From Acidimicrobiia bacterium (lineage in GTDB: Bacteria > Actinomycetota > Acidimicrobiia > Acidimicrobiales > Bin134), in NCBI GenBank assembly GCA_022822265.1, contig JAJECA010000027.1:1-64000 (forward strand): a stretch of 64,000 nucleotides of DNA, given 5' to 3'. The number at the start of each line of letters is the position of its first letter. The first letter of the stretch is position 1. Under the pieces are notes generated by a model, which saw nothing but the letters and a program-made list of their open reading frames with translations, was not told the DNA's origin and searched no databases. Of the stretch, positions 43,062 to 51,217 are shown one piece after another. A program made the position numbers and the translations under genes.

Positions 43062-43954
43062 GCCATATTGAACACCCGCAGGGCGTTGTCTCGCAGGAAT
43101 TTGGGCCAAACATGGTCGCGGAATCCCACATCGCGCATCTCGGTCATGATCCGCTCCAGCGACAGCCCGGAGGGGAAGTAGCCGGCGTACATCACTTTGT
43201 CGGCGCCCCGGGTGTTGGCGTAGTCGATGATGGCTCTCGGGTAGTGCTTGGGGGCGAACGCCGAGGTGGAGTAGTGCAGCCCCGGCCACTTCAGCATGAG
43301 CTTGACCATGAGGCGTTCCCACGGCTCAGAACCGTGGCGGGTGACCAGCACCAGCTCGGGGAAGTCGTAGCACACCCGGTCGAGGTGCTCGACGTGCTGG
43401 GGGCCGAACGGGAACCGCGGGCCGGGCACGCCGGCGTTGATGCACATGGGGATCTCCAGCTCGCAGCACGCGGCGTAGATCGGGTACATAAGCGGGTCGT
43501 TGATGTTCACCTGGGGGTGCAGCCCGGTGGGGAAGCAGGCCGCGGCGATCACCCCCAGCTCGGCTACCGCCCGGCGCAGGTCCCGCACCGCCTGCACGCC
43601 CTGGTTGGGGTCCACCAGGTAGCTGCCGTAGAGGCGGTCGGGATGCTCGGCCACCCCCCGGGTGCCCCAGGTGTCGCCGAAGTTCACCGGCAGCAGCCCT
43701 TTGTCGATGCCCCAGAGGTCCATCTCGGCCAGCAGATAGGCAATGAAGTCCACCGTGCCGTCCACCTGGGGCAGATCCTTGAACATGTAGGCCGCGCCGT
43801 GGCCGAAGCTGCGGCTCTCGGTGTCTTTGAGCAGCCCCTGGAAGTTGGCGTACCAGGCGTCGCGGTCAGACGGCACGCCCAGCATGAGGTCGACCGCCCC
43901 GATGTCCTCAATAGGGTGAGGGGCCATCGGGTGGGCTTGAGGCTCGGAGGCCAT
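43058..43954 (-). CDS. amidohydrolase-2-type TIM-barrel protein
   Basis: 298 residues. The order of features resembles ACMSD-like amidohydrolases (family 2): LMLGVPSDRDAWY at the start, then AEHPDRLYGSYLVDPNQG, a barrel strand with ELEIPMCINAGVPG, CYDFPELVLVTRHGSEPW and a final GADKVMYAGYFPSGLS (metal-site Asp position replaced by Tyr-Ala here). The usual HxH near the N-terminus is not obvious, so metal-dependent catalysis is uncertain. It abuts the aldolase gene (stop at 43955) and overlaps the downstream membrane-protein gene. Confidence 0.75.
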   Translation of the reverse strand: MASEPQAHPMAPHPIEDIGAVDLMLGVPSDRDAWYANFQGLLKDTESRSFGHGAAYMFKDLPQVDGTVDFIAYLLAEMDLWGIDKGLLPVNFGDTWGTRGVAEHPDRLYGSYLVDPNQGVQAVRDLRRAVAELGVIAAACFPTGLHPQVNINDPLMYPIYAACCELEIPMCINAGVPGPRFPFGPQHVEHLDRVCYDFPELVLVTRHGSEPWERLMVKLMLKWPGLHYSTSAFAPKHYPRAIIDYANTRGADKVMYAGYFPSGLSLERIMTEMRDVGFRDHVWPKFLRDNALRVFNMA

Positions 43955-44674
43955 TCAGCTAGCCAGGGTCTCGAACAGGTCGGCGTCGGTTTTGCGCAGG
44001 CGGCGGTAGTTGGCCTCCCACATCATGGGGATGAAGTACTTGTGGTACGCCTTTTTGGCCCGGGCCGCCTCGGCCTCGACCATCTCGGAGCCTCCCACCA
44101 CCTGGGCCTCGTAGTGGGCCCGGGCCGAAGTCTCATAGGCGATGGCCTTGATGGTGGCCTCCTCCAGCGAACCGCACACGAAGCAGGCGCCGTGGTTGCC
44201 GATGAGCACCACCGAACGGTCGCCCAGGGCCTCGGCCATGCGGGGGCCGTCCACTGGGGTGTCGAGGCCGTTGTCGGCGTAGTGGGCCTGCTCTTGGTAG
44301 AACAGGCAGGCGTCGGCCGAGTACAGCCCCACGTCCTTGCCGGTGGTGGAGAGCACCTCCACGTAGTGGGAGTGGGTGTGGATCACCGAGTTGGCGTCGG
44401 GACGGGCCTCGTAGAACCCGGCGTGGAAGCGCACTGCGGGCGAGGCCGGGGTGTCGCCGTCCAGCAGGTTGAGCTCCATGTCGTAGCAGTTCACGTCGCT
44501 GGGCAGCGTTTCGCTGAAGTAGCCGAACGGCGACACCCAGAAGGCATCGTGGCGCTCGGCGTCGCGCACCGACACGTGGCCGGCCACCCGGCTCTCGCAC
44601 CCCTCCCGGGCCAGGATGCGCCTCGACGCGGCCACTTGGAAGGCGGGATGGTCTTCGGTCCAGGTCTTGGTCAT
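43955..44674 (-). CDS. class II aldolase/adducin family protein
   Basis: 239 residues from ATG 44674, with GGGGAGGA upstream. It has the family's zinc-site pattern: AGHVSVRD, PDANSVIHTHSHYVEVLS (His-x-His) and a later VVLIGNHGACFVCGSLEEA. Members cleave or isomerise phosphorylated sugars or decarboxylate related acids. The substrate here is not known. Flanked on the same strand by two amidohydrolase-type genes with gaps of 0 and 13 nt, so one operon is likely. Confidence 0.85.
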   Translation of the reverse strand: MTKTWTEDHPAFQVAASRRILAREGCESRVAGHVSVRDAERHDAFWVSPFGYFSETLPSDVNCYDMELNLLDGDTPASPAVRFHAGFYEARPDANSVIHTHSHYVEVLSTTGKDVGLYSADACLFYQEQAHYADNGLDTPVDGPRMAEALGDRSVVLIGNHGACFVCGSLEEATIKAIAYETSARAHYEAQVVGGSEMVEAEAARAKKAYHKYFIPMMWEANYRRLRKTDADLFETLAS

Positions 44675-44687
44675 CGGTCCTCCCCGG

Positions 44688-45791
44688 CTATACCTGGATG
44701 TCGTAGAGCTGGCGGACGTTGCCCGACACGATGGCGTGGCGCACATCGTCGGTGGTGTCGGCGAAGTGCTCGGCGATCACTGATTGGCTGTTGGGCCAGG
44801 TGGACACGTGATGGGGGAAGTCGTTGCCCCACATCATGGTCTCGGTGCCGATGATGTCGCGGGCGGCCACCCCGGTGAGATCGCGCATGAACGTCACCCG
44901 GAAGTTCTGGCGCCAATAGTGCGACGGCTCCTGCTCGCAGTTCATGTCCTTGAGGAGCTGGGCGTGGCGGTGGAACCAGTAGTCGGCCCGCTCCAGCAGG
45001 TTGCCGGCCCAGCCCACGTCGTTCTCGGCCGAGACGATCATCAGCTCGGGGAAGCGGTCGAACACTCCGCCGAAGATAAGGTCGAGCACCACCTCTTGGA
45101 TGTCCACCGTTTGCAGCACCGACCGGGTGGACGTGCCCTGGTCCCAGGCCTTCTTGGGGTCGCGGGTAGTAGCGGCGTGCAGGTTCACCGGCATGGAGTG
45201 CTCCACCGCGGCGGCCCACAGCGGGTCGAACGCCGGATCCTGATAGGGGTTGTCCTCCCCGCTGACCACCGGGATCATCACGCCCTTGAGTCCCAATTCG
45301 CGGCACCGCTTGATCTCCTTGGCGGCCCGCTCCAAATCCACCGGCGATAAAAGGGCGATGCCCACGAACGTGTCGGGAATCTGGCTCACAAACTCGCCGA
45401 CCCAGGTGTTGTAGGCCTCGAACAGGGCCCATTGAAACTCCACGTCTTGGATCGGGTACATCTGCATGGCGATGGTGGGATACAGCACCTCGCCGGTCAC
45501 CCCGTCGGTGCGCAGCGCCTCCATGCGGACCTCCGGATCCCAGCCCACGTCGGGCACGTCCTCGTCCCAGCGGCCCTTGGCCCGCACCTTGTCGTCGGTG
45601 CGCATGCACCCGGCGAGAAGCCCCACCGGGGGGAGCCGGGCCTGGTCGCATATCAACCGGTCGGTGGTCTCCTCGCGCACCAGGCGGGGGGCCCGATCCC
45701 GGAAGGCCTCCACCGTGTAGATCTGCCACAGGTCGTGGGGCTCGATCACATGGGAGTCGGCGGAGAACACGTCGAAGCCGTTGTCGCTCAT
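44688..45791 (-). CDS. amidohydrolase family 2 (metal-dependent, TIM-barrel)
   Basis: 367 residues from ATG 45791. It begins FDVFSADSHVIEPHDLW, the D-x-H metal motif of amidohydrolase-2 enzymes. It continues with LYPTIAMQMYPIQDVEFQ, GLKGVMIPVVSG, PVNLHAATT, MIVSAENDVGW (the catalytic Glu/Asp strand) and TMMWGNDFPHHVSTWP near the end. Enzymes of this group decarboxylate or hydrolyse aromatic acids. First gene of the five-gene minus-strand set 45791-42465, divergent from the dehydrogenase at 45872. Confidence 0.87.
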   Translation of the reverse strand: MSDNGFDVFSADSHVIEPHDLWQIYTVEAFRDRAPRLVREETTDRLICDQARLPPVGLLAGCMRTDDKVRAKGRWDEDVPDVGWDPEVRMEALRTDGVTGEVLYPTIAMQMYPIQDVEFQWALFEAYNTWVGEFVSQIPDTFVGIALLSPVDLERAAKEIKRCRELGLKGVMIPVVSGEDNPYQDPAFDPLWAAAVEHSMPVNLHAATTRDPKKAWDQGTSTRSVLQTVDIQEVVLDLIFGGVFDRFPELMIVSAENDVGWAGNLLERADYWFHRHAQLLKDMNCEQEPSHYWRQNFRVTFMRDLTGVAARDIIGTETMMWGNDFPHHVSTWPNSQSVIAEHFADTTDDVRHAIVSGNVRQLYDIQV

Positions 45792-45871
45792 CGCCTCCGA
45801 TGTTATGGGAACACTGTGGAAGCCGCCTATCGCCGGGAGAACGGGGGAATGGGCCGGATATCGTGGCCGAC

Positions 45872-46735
45872 GTGAGCGTGTGCGCATTCATAGGACTGGG
45901 CAACATGGGGTTCCCCATGGCCGGGCACCTGGCCGCCGCCGGCCACCAGGTGCGGGTGTTCAACCGGACGGCGGCGGTGGCCGAGCGCTGGGGCGAGGAG
46001 CATGACGGGACGGTGGCCGCCACCCCGGCCGAGGCGGCCGACGGGGCCGAGTTCGTGTTCACCTGCGTGGGGGCCGACGACGACCTGAGGTCGGTGGTGC
46101 TGGGCGAAGACGGGGCCTTGGCGACGATGCCAGCCGGGTCGGTGCTGGTAGACCACACCACCGCATCGGCCGAAGTGGCCTGGGAGCTGGCCGAGGTTTG
46201 CGCCAGCCGGGGGATCGGCTGGCTCGATGCCCCCATCTCCGGCGGCCAGGCCGGGGCCGAGAACGGCGTGCTCACCGTGATGTGCGGCGGAGAGCCCGAG
46301 CACTTCGAGGCCGCCCGCCCAGTGATGGACGCCTACTCCTCGGCGGTCACCCTCATGGGTCCGGCCGGGAGTGGCCAGCTCACCAAGATGGTCAACCAGA
46401 TCCTGTGCGCCGGAGCCGTGCAGGGCGCAGCCGAGGCGCTGGCCTTCGGCGAGCGGGCCGGCCTCGACATGGACAAGGTGCTGGCCGCCGTCACCAAGGG
46501 GGCAGCCGGCTCTTGGTACCTCCAGAACCGGGGCCACACCATGGTGGCCGACGAGTTCGACTTCGGCTTCGCCATCGACTGGATGATCAAAGACCTCGGC
46601 CTAGTAGCCGACGCCGCCGCCAACCTCAACGCCCCCATCCCCCTAGTAGAACTCTGCCAGCGCTACACCCAAGAAACCGCCGCGCTTGGCGAAAACCGCC
46701 TAGACACCACCGCCATAATCCGCCGCTACCGCTAG
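45872..46735 (+). CDS. NAD(P)-dependent 3-hydroxyisobutyrate-dehydrogenase-like oxidoreductase
   Basis: 287 residues from GTG 45872. GTG 45863 and 45878 are also possible. The Rossmann motif IGLGNMGFPMAGHLAAAGH, VFNRT, VLVDHTTASAEVAWELAE, APISGGQAGAENG (substrate-binding G-G) and catalytic Lys in SGQLTKMVNQI are all in place. It oxidises a beta-hydroxyacid, possibly a product of the neighbouring degradation pathway. Divergent from the amidohydrolase operon with an 80-nt spacer. Confidence 0.9.
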   Translation: MSVCAFIGLGNMGFPMAGHLAAAGHQVRVFNRTAAVAERWGEEHDGTVAATPAEAADGAEFVFTCVGADDDLRSVVLGEDGALATMPAGSVLVDHTTASAEVAWELAEVCASRGIGWLDAPISGGQAGAENGVLTVMCGGEPEHFEAARPVMDAYSSAVTLMGPAGSGQLTKMVNQILCAGAVQGAAEALAFGERAGLDMDKVLAAVTKGAAGSWYLQNRGHTMVADEFDFGFAIDWMIKDLGLVADAAANLNAPIPLVELCQRYTQETAALGENRLDTTAIIRRYR

Positions 46736-46797
46736 CGGCCGAATCAGGTGTAGTGGCACTGCTTAGCAACCCTTCCTGGGGAGCTTCGGCGGACTTG

Positions 46798-47139
46798 CTA
46801 GCGAGAAACAGGGTACGCGGAATCCTCAGTCTGTGTTTCGCGGCTGTTCAATATGCAGGTCCGATCTTGTCCTTGGATGACAGCAACCTCTAGCTGGGCA
46901 CCAAGTGCTGTGACATATTGCTCTAGTACGTCTATGGTGAGGTTTTGAGATCGCTCGATAGCGGCGACACGAGGTTGGGAGACTCCAATTCGCCCAGCCA
47001 GTTCACGCTGCGAGAGACCTGCGCTCTCGCGAAGCGCAGTGAGGTTAGCTGAGAGGCGAAGCTCGTCCTCGATCTCCTGCACGCGTGCTTCAGCATCAGG
47101 AGCGTCCAACACCTTCTTTTCCCACTGTTTCAGACTCAT
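46798..47139 (-). CDS. higA: HigA-type antitoxin (helix-turn-helix)
   Basis: 113 residues from ATG 47139, with AAGGAGAG upstream. The Cro/C1-type HTH lies at about 37-90: LTALRESAGLSQRELAGRIG, then VSQPRVAAIERSQN and LDIL-like (IDVLEQYVTALGAQLEV). The N-terminal helix (KQWEKKVLDAPDAEARVQE) may neutralise the toxin. It lies 52 nt after the toxin gene, the toxin-first order typical of higBA. It probably represses the pair through the palindrome at 47556-47575. Lower GC than neighbours, consistent with acquisition. Confidence 0.87.
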   Translation of the reverse strand: MSLKQWEKKVLDAPDAEARVQEIEDELRLSANLTALRESAGLSQRELAGRIGVSQPRVAAIERSQNLTIDVLEQYVTALGAQLEVAVIQGQDRTCILNSRETQTEDSAYPVSR

Positions 47140-47191
47140 TGTCTTCTCTCCTTCATGTACTACAAGAATCTTGTTGCCAAATTGGGTGCCT

Positions 47192-47554
47192 CTAATGCTG
47201 ACTCTTGATGTTGGCTTGATGCTCGTCAAATCGACTATCTGCTATCGGAACGTTCTTCCTATACCACTTTCTCCAATCTTTGCTCTTGTCGCCCCCAATA
47301 AGCAGAATTGCATTTCGCTCTGCATCGAAAGCGAAGAGCACTCGTATCTCGGTCCTGCCGGTTGAACCTGGTCGAAGTTCCTTCATGTTCTTGTGCCGAC
47401 TGCCCTTAATGGTGTCGACTAGTGGTCGACCCAAGGCTGGTCCATGACTCCGAAGCAGTCTGATGGCAGCCAAGAGGGCCTCGGCATCAGTCCGCGGGAG
47501 TCCGTTGGCCCATTCCTCGCAGGCAGGGTGAAACTCGACGGTCCAACTCGACAT
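47192..47554 (-). CDS. higB: HigB/RelE-like toxin (Gp49 family)
   Basis: 120 residues from ATG 47554. It begins WTVEFHPACEEWANGLPR and carries MKELRPGSTGRTEIRVLFAF with KSKDWRKWYRKNVP, the basic RelE-fold pattern of HigB toxins that cut mRNA on the ribosome. No Shine-Dalgarno precedes the ATG. The start lies only one base beyond a 20-bp AT palindrome, so the message may be leaderless. Confidence 0.87.
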   Translation of the reverse strand: MSSWTVEFHPACEEWANGLPRTDAEALLAAIRLLRSHGPALGRPLVDTIKGSRHKNMKELRPGSTGRTEIRVLFAFDAERNAILLIGGDKSKDWRKWYRKNVPIADSRFDEHQANIKSQH

Positions 47555-47555
47555 G

Positions 47556-47575
47556 TGATAATAATATTATTATCA
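47556..47575. promoter_or_regulatory. 20-bp perfect palindrome at the higB start (probable operator and -10)
   Basis: TGATAATAATATTATTATCA is self-complementary over 20 bp and ends one base before the higB ATG. It is the most AT-rich stretch nearby. It can serve as the operator for the HTH antitoxin and contains TATTAT/TAATAT hexamers that could be the -10. Confidence 0.75.
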
Positions 47576-47598
47576 GAGGCAAGCAGCCCTGTCCAATG

Positions 47599-47919
47599 TC
47601 ACCCGGCGTACTTGAGGTGGGAAGGGGTGAAGTCGTCGACGAACAGCATGATCTCACCGGGATCCAGCGGCTCGTCGTTCGGTTCGAGGTCCAGAGGCTG
47701 CACGCCTTCCAGCACTGCTCCGAGCTTGGCGGCACGCAGGGGCTCGCTCGGCAGTTCGAACGAGAAAAACCCCTCGTCATCTGTGATGGTCTCCAACGTC
47801 GAAGCTTCGCCATCAGTTGTCTGGACCGCCAGCCACACCACAACCTCAGCGGTGGGGGCCTTGCCAGTTACCCCGACAAGTCGCCCGTGGAGGATCAGGT
47901 CTGAAACCTCGTCTGTCAT
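47599..47919 (-). CDS. hypothetical protein with beta-sandwich (carboxypeptidase-regulatory-like) pattern
   Basis: 106 residues from ATG 47919. LHGRLVGVTGKAPTAEVVVWL, then TITDDEGFFSFELPSEPLRA and LEPNDEPLDPGEIMLFV resemble the Greek-key domain of carboxypeptidase regulatory-like or DUF4198-type proteins. It has no signal peptide, cysteine or membrane segment. It ends 23 nt before the higB operator and starts 9 nt after the HpcH/HpaI aldolase stop, so it is probably co-transcribed with that gene. Confidence 0.6.
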   Translation of the reverse strand: MTDEVSDLILHGRLVGVTGKAPTAEVVVWLAVQTTDGEASTLETITDDEGFFSFELPSEPLRAAKLGAVLEGVQPLDLEPNDEPLDPGEIMLFVDDFTPSHLKYAG

Positions 47920-47928
47920 CGCCTTACC

Positions 47929-48753
47929 TCAGTAGAGGGATTCGCTGGCGGCTTCGCTGGCGCTCTCGGCTTTGCCGCTTAGGGCGTCTAGTACGGATTG
48001 GCGGTGGGTGGTTATTGCGGCGGAGAGGGCGGCGTTGTCGGCGGTGACGGTTACTAGGCGGAAGCCTTGGGCGACCCGGGTGGGGGTGAGCGTGGGGGTG
48101 GAGTGGATGCCGGGGACCACGCCGTGGGTCTGGCAGGCGGCCACGATGGCGGCTAGGGCGTCGTCGAACGACGCTTCACCGTCGTTGTTGCCGGGAGGGA
48201 GGCCCAGGCTCACCGACAGGTCGGCGGGGCCGACGTAGACGGCGTCGACACCGGGGGTGGACACAATGTCGTCCAGGTTCTCCAGAGCGGCCACCGTCTC
48301 CACCATGGGGATGCACTTCACCGCCTGGTTGGCCCCGGCGAAGTAGCCGGGGCCGTCGCGCAGCGCCACTCGGGTGGGGCCGAAGCTGCGCGATCCCTCG
48401 GGTGCGTAGCGGCACGAACGCACCGCGGCCTCGGCCTCTTCCCGGCTGTTGACCATGGGGATGATGATGCCCAGCGCCCCAGCGTCCAGCACTCGGCTGA
48501 TGATGCCCTGCTCGTTCCATGGCACCCGCACCACCGGGGTGGCTGTGCCCAGGTCGATGGCCATCAGCATCTCCAGCGCATCGGAGTAGTCGGCCAGTCC
48601 GTGCTGCATGTCGATGCACACGTAGTCGAACCCCGCTCGAGACATGACCTCGCAGCTCATCGCCGTGGGCAACCCCGCCCAGGCACCCAGTGCGGGGCGC
48701 CCCGAGGCAAAGGCCTCGGCCAGCGGATGGGAAGCGGATGCAGCGTCGCTCAT
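47929..48753 (-). CDS. HpcH/HpaI-type aldolase
   Basis: 274 residues. GAWAGLPTAMSCEVMSRAGFD, VCIDMQHGLADYSDAL (metal and catalytic region), VVRVPWNEQGIISRVLDAGA, IIPMVNSREEAEAAVRSCRY and VYVGPADLSVSLGLP are all family motifs. The enzyme cleaves 2-keto-4-hydroxy acids to pyruvate and an aldehyde, or does the reverse. It suits a pathway ending in ring-cleavage or sugar-acid breakdown. Its own regulation is not visible. Confidence 0.9.
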   Translation of the reverse strand: MSDAASASHPLAEAFASGRPALGAWAGLPTAMSCEVMSRAGFDYVCIDMQHGLADYSDALEMLMAIDLGTATPVVRVPWNEQGIISRVLDAGALGIIIPMVNSREEAEAAVRSCRYAPEGSRSFGPTRVALRDGPGYFAGANQAVKCIPMVETVAALENLDDIVSTPGVDAVYVGPADLSVSLGLPPGNNDGEASFDDALAAIVAACQTHGVVPGIHSTPTLTPTRVAQGFRLVTVTADNAALSAAITTHRQSVLDALSGKAESASEAASESLY

Positions 48754-48807
48754 GGCCGCAACCGTATCCCCCGATGTGGGGGCAGATTCAGTTGGGTATG
48801 GACCCGC

Positions 48808-50295
48808 CTAAGGGGTGGCGTCCCGCATCGGGCCGATCGGCACCAGCTGGCCCCGTGCGCCCAGATCCGGATCTTGTTCCAAGAGTTGGAAGGAGTCGTT
48901 GCTGGAGAGCTTGTCTGGCCCCAACGATGCGTAGGGCTGGCCGGCAATCGAGAACTCTCCGACATTGGCGATGGCCTCGGCGAATGTCTCGTGAGTCAGG
49001 ATGGGCCCGGCCGCGGTGGCCAGCAACTCGAAGATCTGGAAGAACCGGCAGTGGCCGGCCAGGCTGGTAAACCAAAGCGGTTCGCCCTCTTCGAGGGTGT
49101 CGGGGTGCTTGATCTCAACATCGGGGTGTCTTGAATTGAACGCGTCCAGGCATTCCTTGAACCTGGGATCGGTCTCGTATATCTGAGCATTGGTCATGGC
49201 CCCCACGGTGATCACGCCCCTGGCATCCTCGGGTTCGACGTTGGCCCCGATGTTGCTGCCTAGTCCGGAGGCGTCGGTGGCCCAGATGTCCACCTCGAGG
49301 CCGTTGAGTGCGGCGTTCGAAATGCCGGCCGAGACGTTGCCCACCAGCAAGATCGTGTCGGTTCCGGCGGCTCGGATGCGCTCGGACAGCGCGGCCCACT
49401 CTTGGTTCTGGGCGATGAGATCAGCTACTTGGGAGGAGGTGGAGATCTCGAGCACTGGCTCCACTCCATGTTCCCTCAGCAGGTTGGCCACCTCCTCGAG
49501 TTGCGCGGCCGCGGAAAGGTCGGCGACTACCGCAATCGATCTTCCCTCGAGCATTCCCTCTGCTTCGAGCAAGGTGAACAGGGCACCAGTACTGACTTCG
49601 CGCGTTACCCGCTCGTTGACCCAAGGCGCCTGAGCCTCGGCCAGGCGCTCTGGAGTAATGGTTCCCCCTACCAGCACCGTTTCTTGGGTGCCGACGATGC
49701 AGGTGTTGGCCACTTCGGCCGGGCCGAGGAACCCGAACAACACCGCGAACACCTCGTTGTCCTCGGTCACCCGCAGGCAGGCGGCCTCGGCTTCGGTGCT
49801 GCCAATGGGGTTGTACTTGTCCACGATGACCTCAACTCGGCGGCCGTTGATGCCGCCCCGCTCGTTGATGTCATCGGCCAGCGCTCGGATCACCAGCTCT
49901 TGGTCGCCCCAGGTAGCCGGGGAGAAGCCGAGCTCCACCAGCTGTTCGATGTCCAGATGGGTGACGCCGATGGTGATGGTGTCGGCGGTGACCCCTCGCC
50001 ACGTGGCGGTGAGCTCGATCTCCGGCTCCGGCTCCTCAGTGGGTGCCGGCTGGAACTCGGGCTCTTCCTCCTCGGGGGCCTCGGCGGGTGCCTCCGGCTC
50101 GTCTTCTTCAGGGGCGTCGGCCGGGGCTTCCGGCTCCGGCTCCGGCTCCGGCTCGGGCTCGGCCGGGGCCTCGGTGGCCGGGGCGGGGGCTGGGGCGTCG
50201 GCATCGCCCTCGTCGTCGTTGCCGCCACAGGCCGCGGCGACCATGGCCAGGGCCATGAGCATCGCAATCAGCCAGCGCATCTTCTTGGTCAACAT
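48808..50295 (-). CDS. branched-chain amino-acid-type ABC transporter substrate-binding lipoprotein
   Basis: 495 residues from ATG 50295, with GAGGGGA upstream. The lipobox AMVAAAC places the lipid-bearing Cys near residue 22. An acidic Pro/Glu/Ala linker of about 70 residues follows, and then the periplasmic-binding fold (ITIGVTHLDIEQL, DDINERGGINGRRVEVIVDKYNP). Such proteins capture branched-chain amino acids, urea or aromatic acids for import. No permease or ATPase genes are adjacent, so the partner transporter is elsewhere or this is an orphan sensor. Confidence 0.83.
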   Translation of the reverse strand: MLTKKMRWLIAMLMALAMVAAACGGNDDEGDADAPAPAPATEAPAEPEPEPEPEPEAPADAPEEDEPEAPAEAPEEEEPEFQPAPTEEPEPEIELTATWRGVTADTITIGVTHLDIEQLVELGFSPATWGDQELVIRALADDINERGGINGRRVEVIVDKYNPIGSTEAEAACLRVTEDNEVFAVLFGFLGPAEVANTCIVGTQETVLVGGTITPERLAEAQAPWVNERVTREVSTGALFTLLEAEGMLEGRSIAVVADLSAAAQLEEVANLLREHGVEPVLEISTSSQVADLIAQNQEWAALSERIRAAGTDTILLVGNVSAGISNAALNGLEVDIWATDASGLGSNIGANVEPEDARGVITVGAMTNAQIYETDPRFKECLDAFNSRHPDVEIKHPDTLEEGEPLWFTSLAGHCRFFQIFELLATAAGPILTHETFAEAIANVGEFSIAGQPYASLGPDKLSSNDSFQLLEQDPDLGARGQLVPIGPMRDATP

Positions 50296-50368
50296 CGAAT
50301 TTCCCCTCAATTCTGGGTGAACGCTTGGCACCGCAGCAGCCCAATGGCCGCTGTCTTGGCTCAGGGGA

Positions 50369-51217
50369 TCATATTCGATCAGGAATGACCGGTCTCCCTG
50401 AGCGGGTAACCGGATATTGCCGGTTGGGATCATCGCAGGGCACTCGTCCGGTGGTTGGCCCGGCTGCCGGGTCGCCGGTGAGCAGCTCAGCCCCCGCGGG
50501 GGCGAATTGGAGGATGTAGGACTTGCGGACCCCGTCGGTGGTGTTGGGGCCGGTGAGGTGCGGGGTTAGCGACGAGAACACCACGGCACCACCGGCCGGA
50601 ACAGGAGCGGCCACCGGGTTCTCGCACTGCTCGAAGCACTCGAAACCCAGGGGGTCGACGTAGGTGTGGGCCAGCGTCCCGTGGAGGTGGACGCCGGGCG
50701 CCACCCACGGGCAGCCATTGTCGACGGTGGCATCGTTTAGGGCCAGCCACACCGTGAGGTACTGCTGGGGCTCGACGAAGGTGTAGCCGTTGTCCTGGTG
50801 CCAGGGGAACCGGCGGGGCTTCTCGGGCTTCTTGTACACGGCCTGGTCCCAGTACAGGTTCACGTCGGGGCCGATGAGGTCGAGGCACACCGCGCCGATG
50901 CGGGGATCGGCGGCCACTTGGCGCAGGGTGTTGGAGCGGGCCACCAGGTGGGGGGTGAAAGTGATGGCCCCGGCCTCGGCGATCATCAGCCGCTCGCCCT
51001 CGATGGAGCGCAGCCCGGCCTCGGTCTCGGCCTCGATGGCGTCGATCTCCTCGGTGATGGGGGCGATGGTGTCGGCGTCGAGCAGGTTGTCCATCACGAA
51101 GAACCCCTGGCGGTTGAACGCCTCGGTCTGCTCAGCGGTGAGCGCCGCCGGCGTAGTGGTGGCCGGCTGCCAGGCGAAGTCCTGGTTCCAGGGATGCAGG
51201 GTGTAGGTGCTGCTCAT
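50369..51217 (-). CDS. phytanoyl-CoA dioxygenase (PhyH) family protein
   Basis: 282 residues from ATG 51217, which overlaps the arabinofuranosidase stop as ATGA. A longer open frame to 52195 is only antisense-like overlap of that gene. Double-stranded beta-helix with Fe site His140 and Asp142 (FPWHQDNGYTF) and His220 (SLTPHLTGPN), and Arg231 for 2-oxoglutarate. NGCPWVAPGVHLHG is typical. It is an Fe(II)/2-oxoglutarate-dependent hydroxylase of unknown substrate. Confidence 0.88.
   Translation of the reverse strand: MSSTYTLHPWNQDFAWQPATTTPAALTAEQTEAFNRQGFFVMDNLLDADTIAPITEEIDAIEAETEAGLRSIEGERLMIAEAGAITFTPHLVARSNTLRQVAADPRIGAVCLDLIGPDVNLYWDQAVYKKPEKPRRFPWHQDNGYTFVEPQQYLTVWLALNDATVDNGCPWVAPGVHLHGTLAHTYVDPLGFECFEQCENPVAAPVPAGGAVVFSSLTPHLTGPNTTDGVRKSYILQFAPAGAELLTGDPAAGPTTGRVPCDDPNRQYPVTRSGRPVIPDRI

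Noticed and set aside
44671-46275. Long minus-strand frame across the amidohydrolase and dehydrogenase genes
   Set aside because: It is an Arg/Gly/Pro-rich shadow of two well-supported genes.
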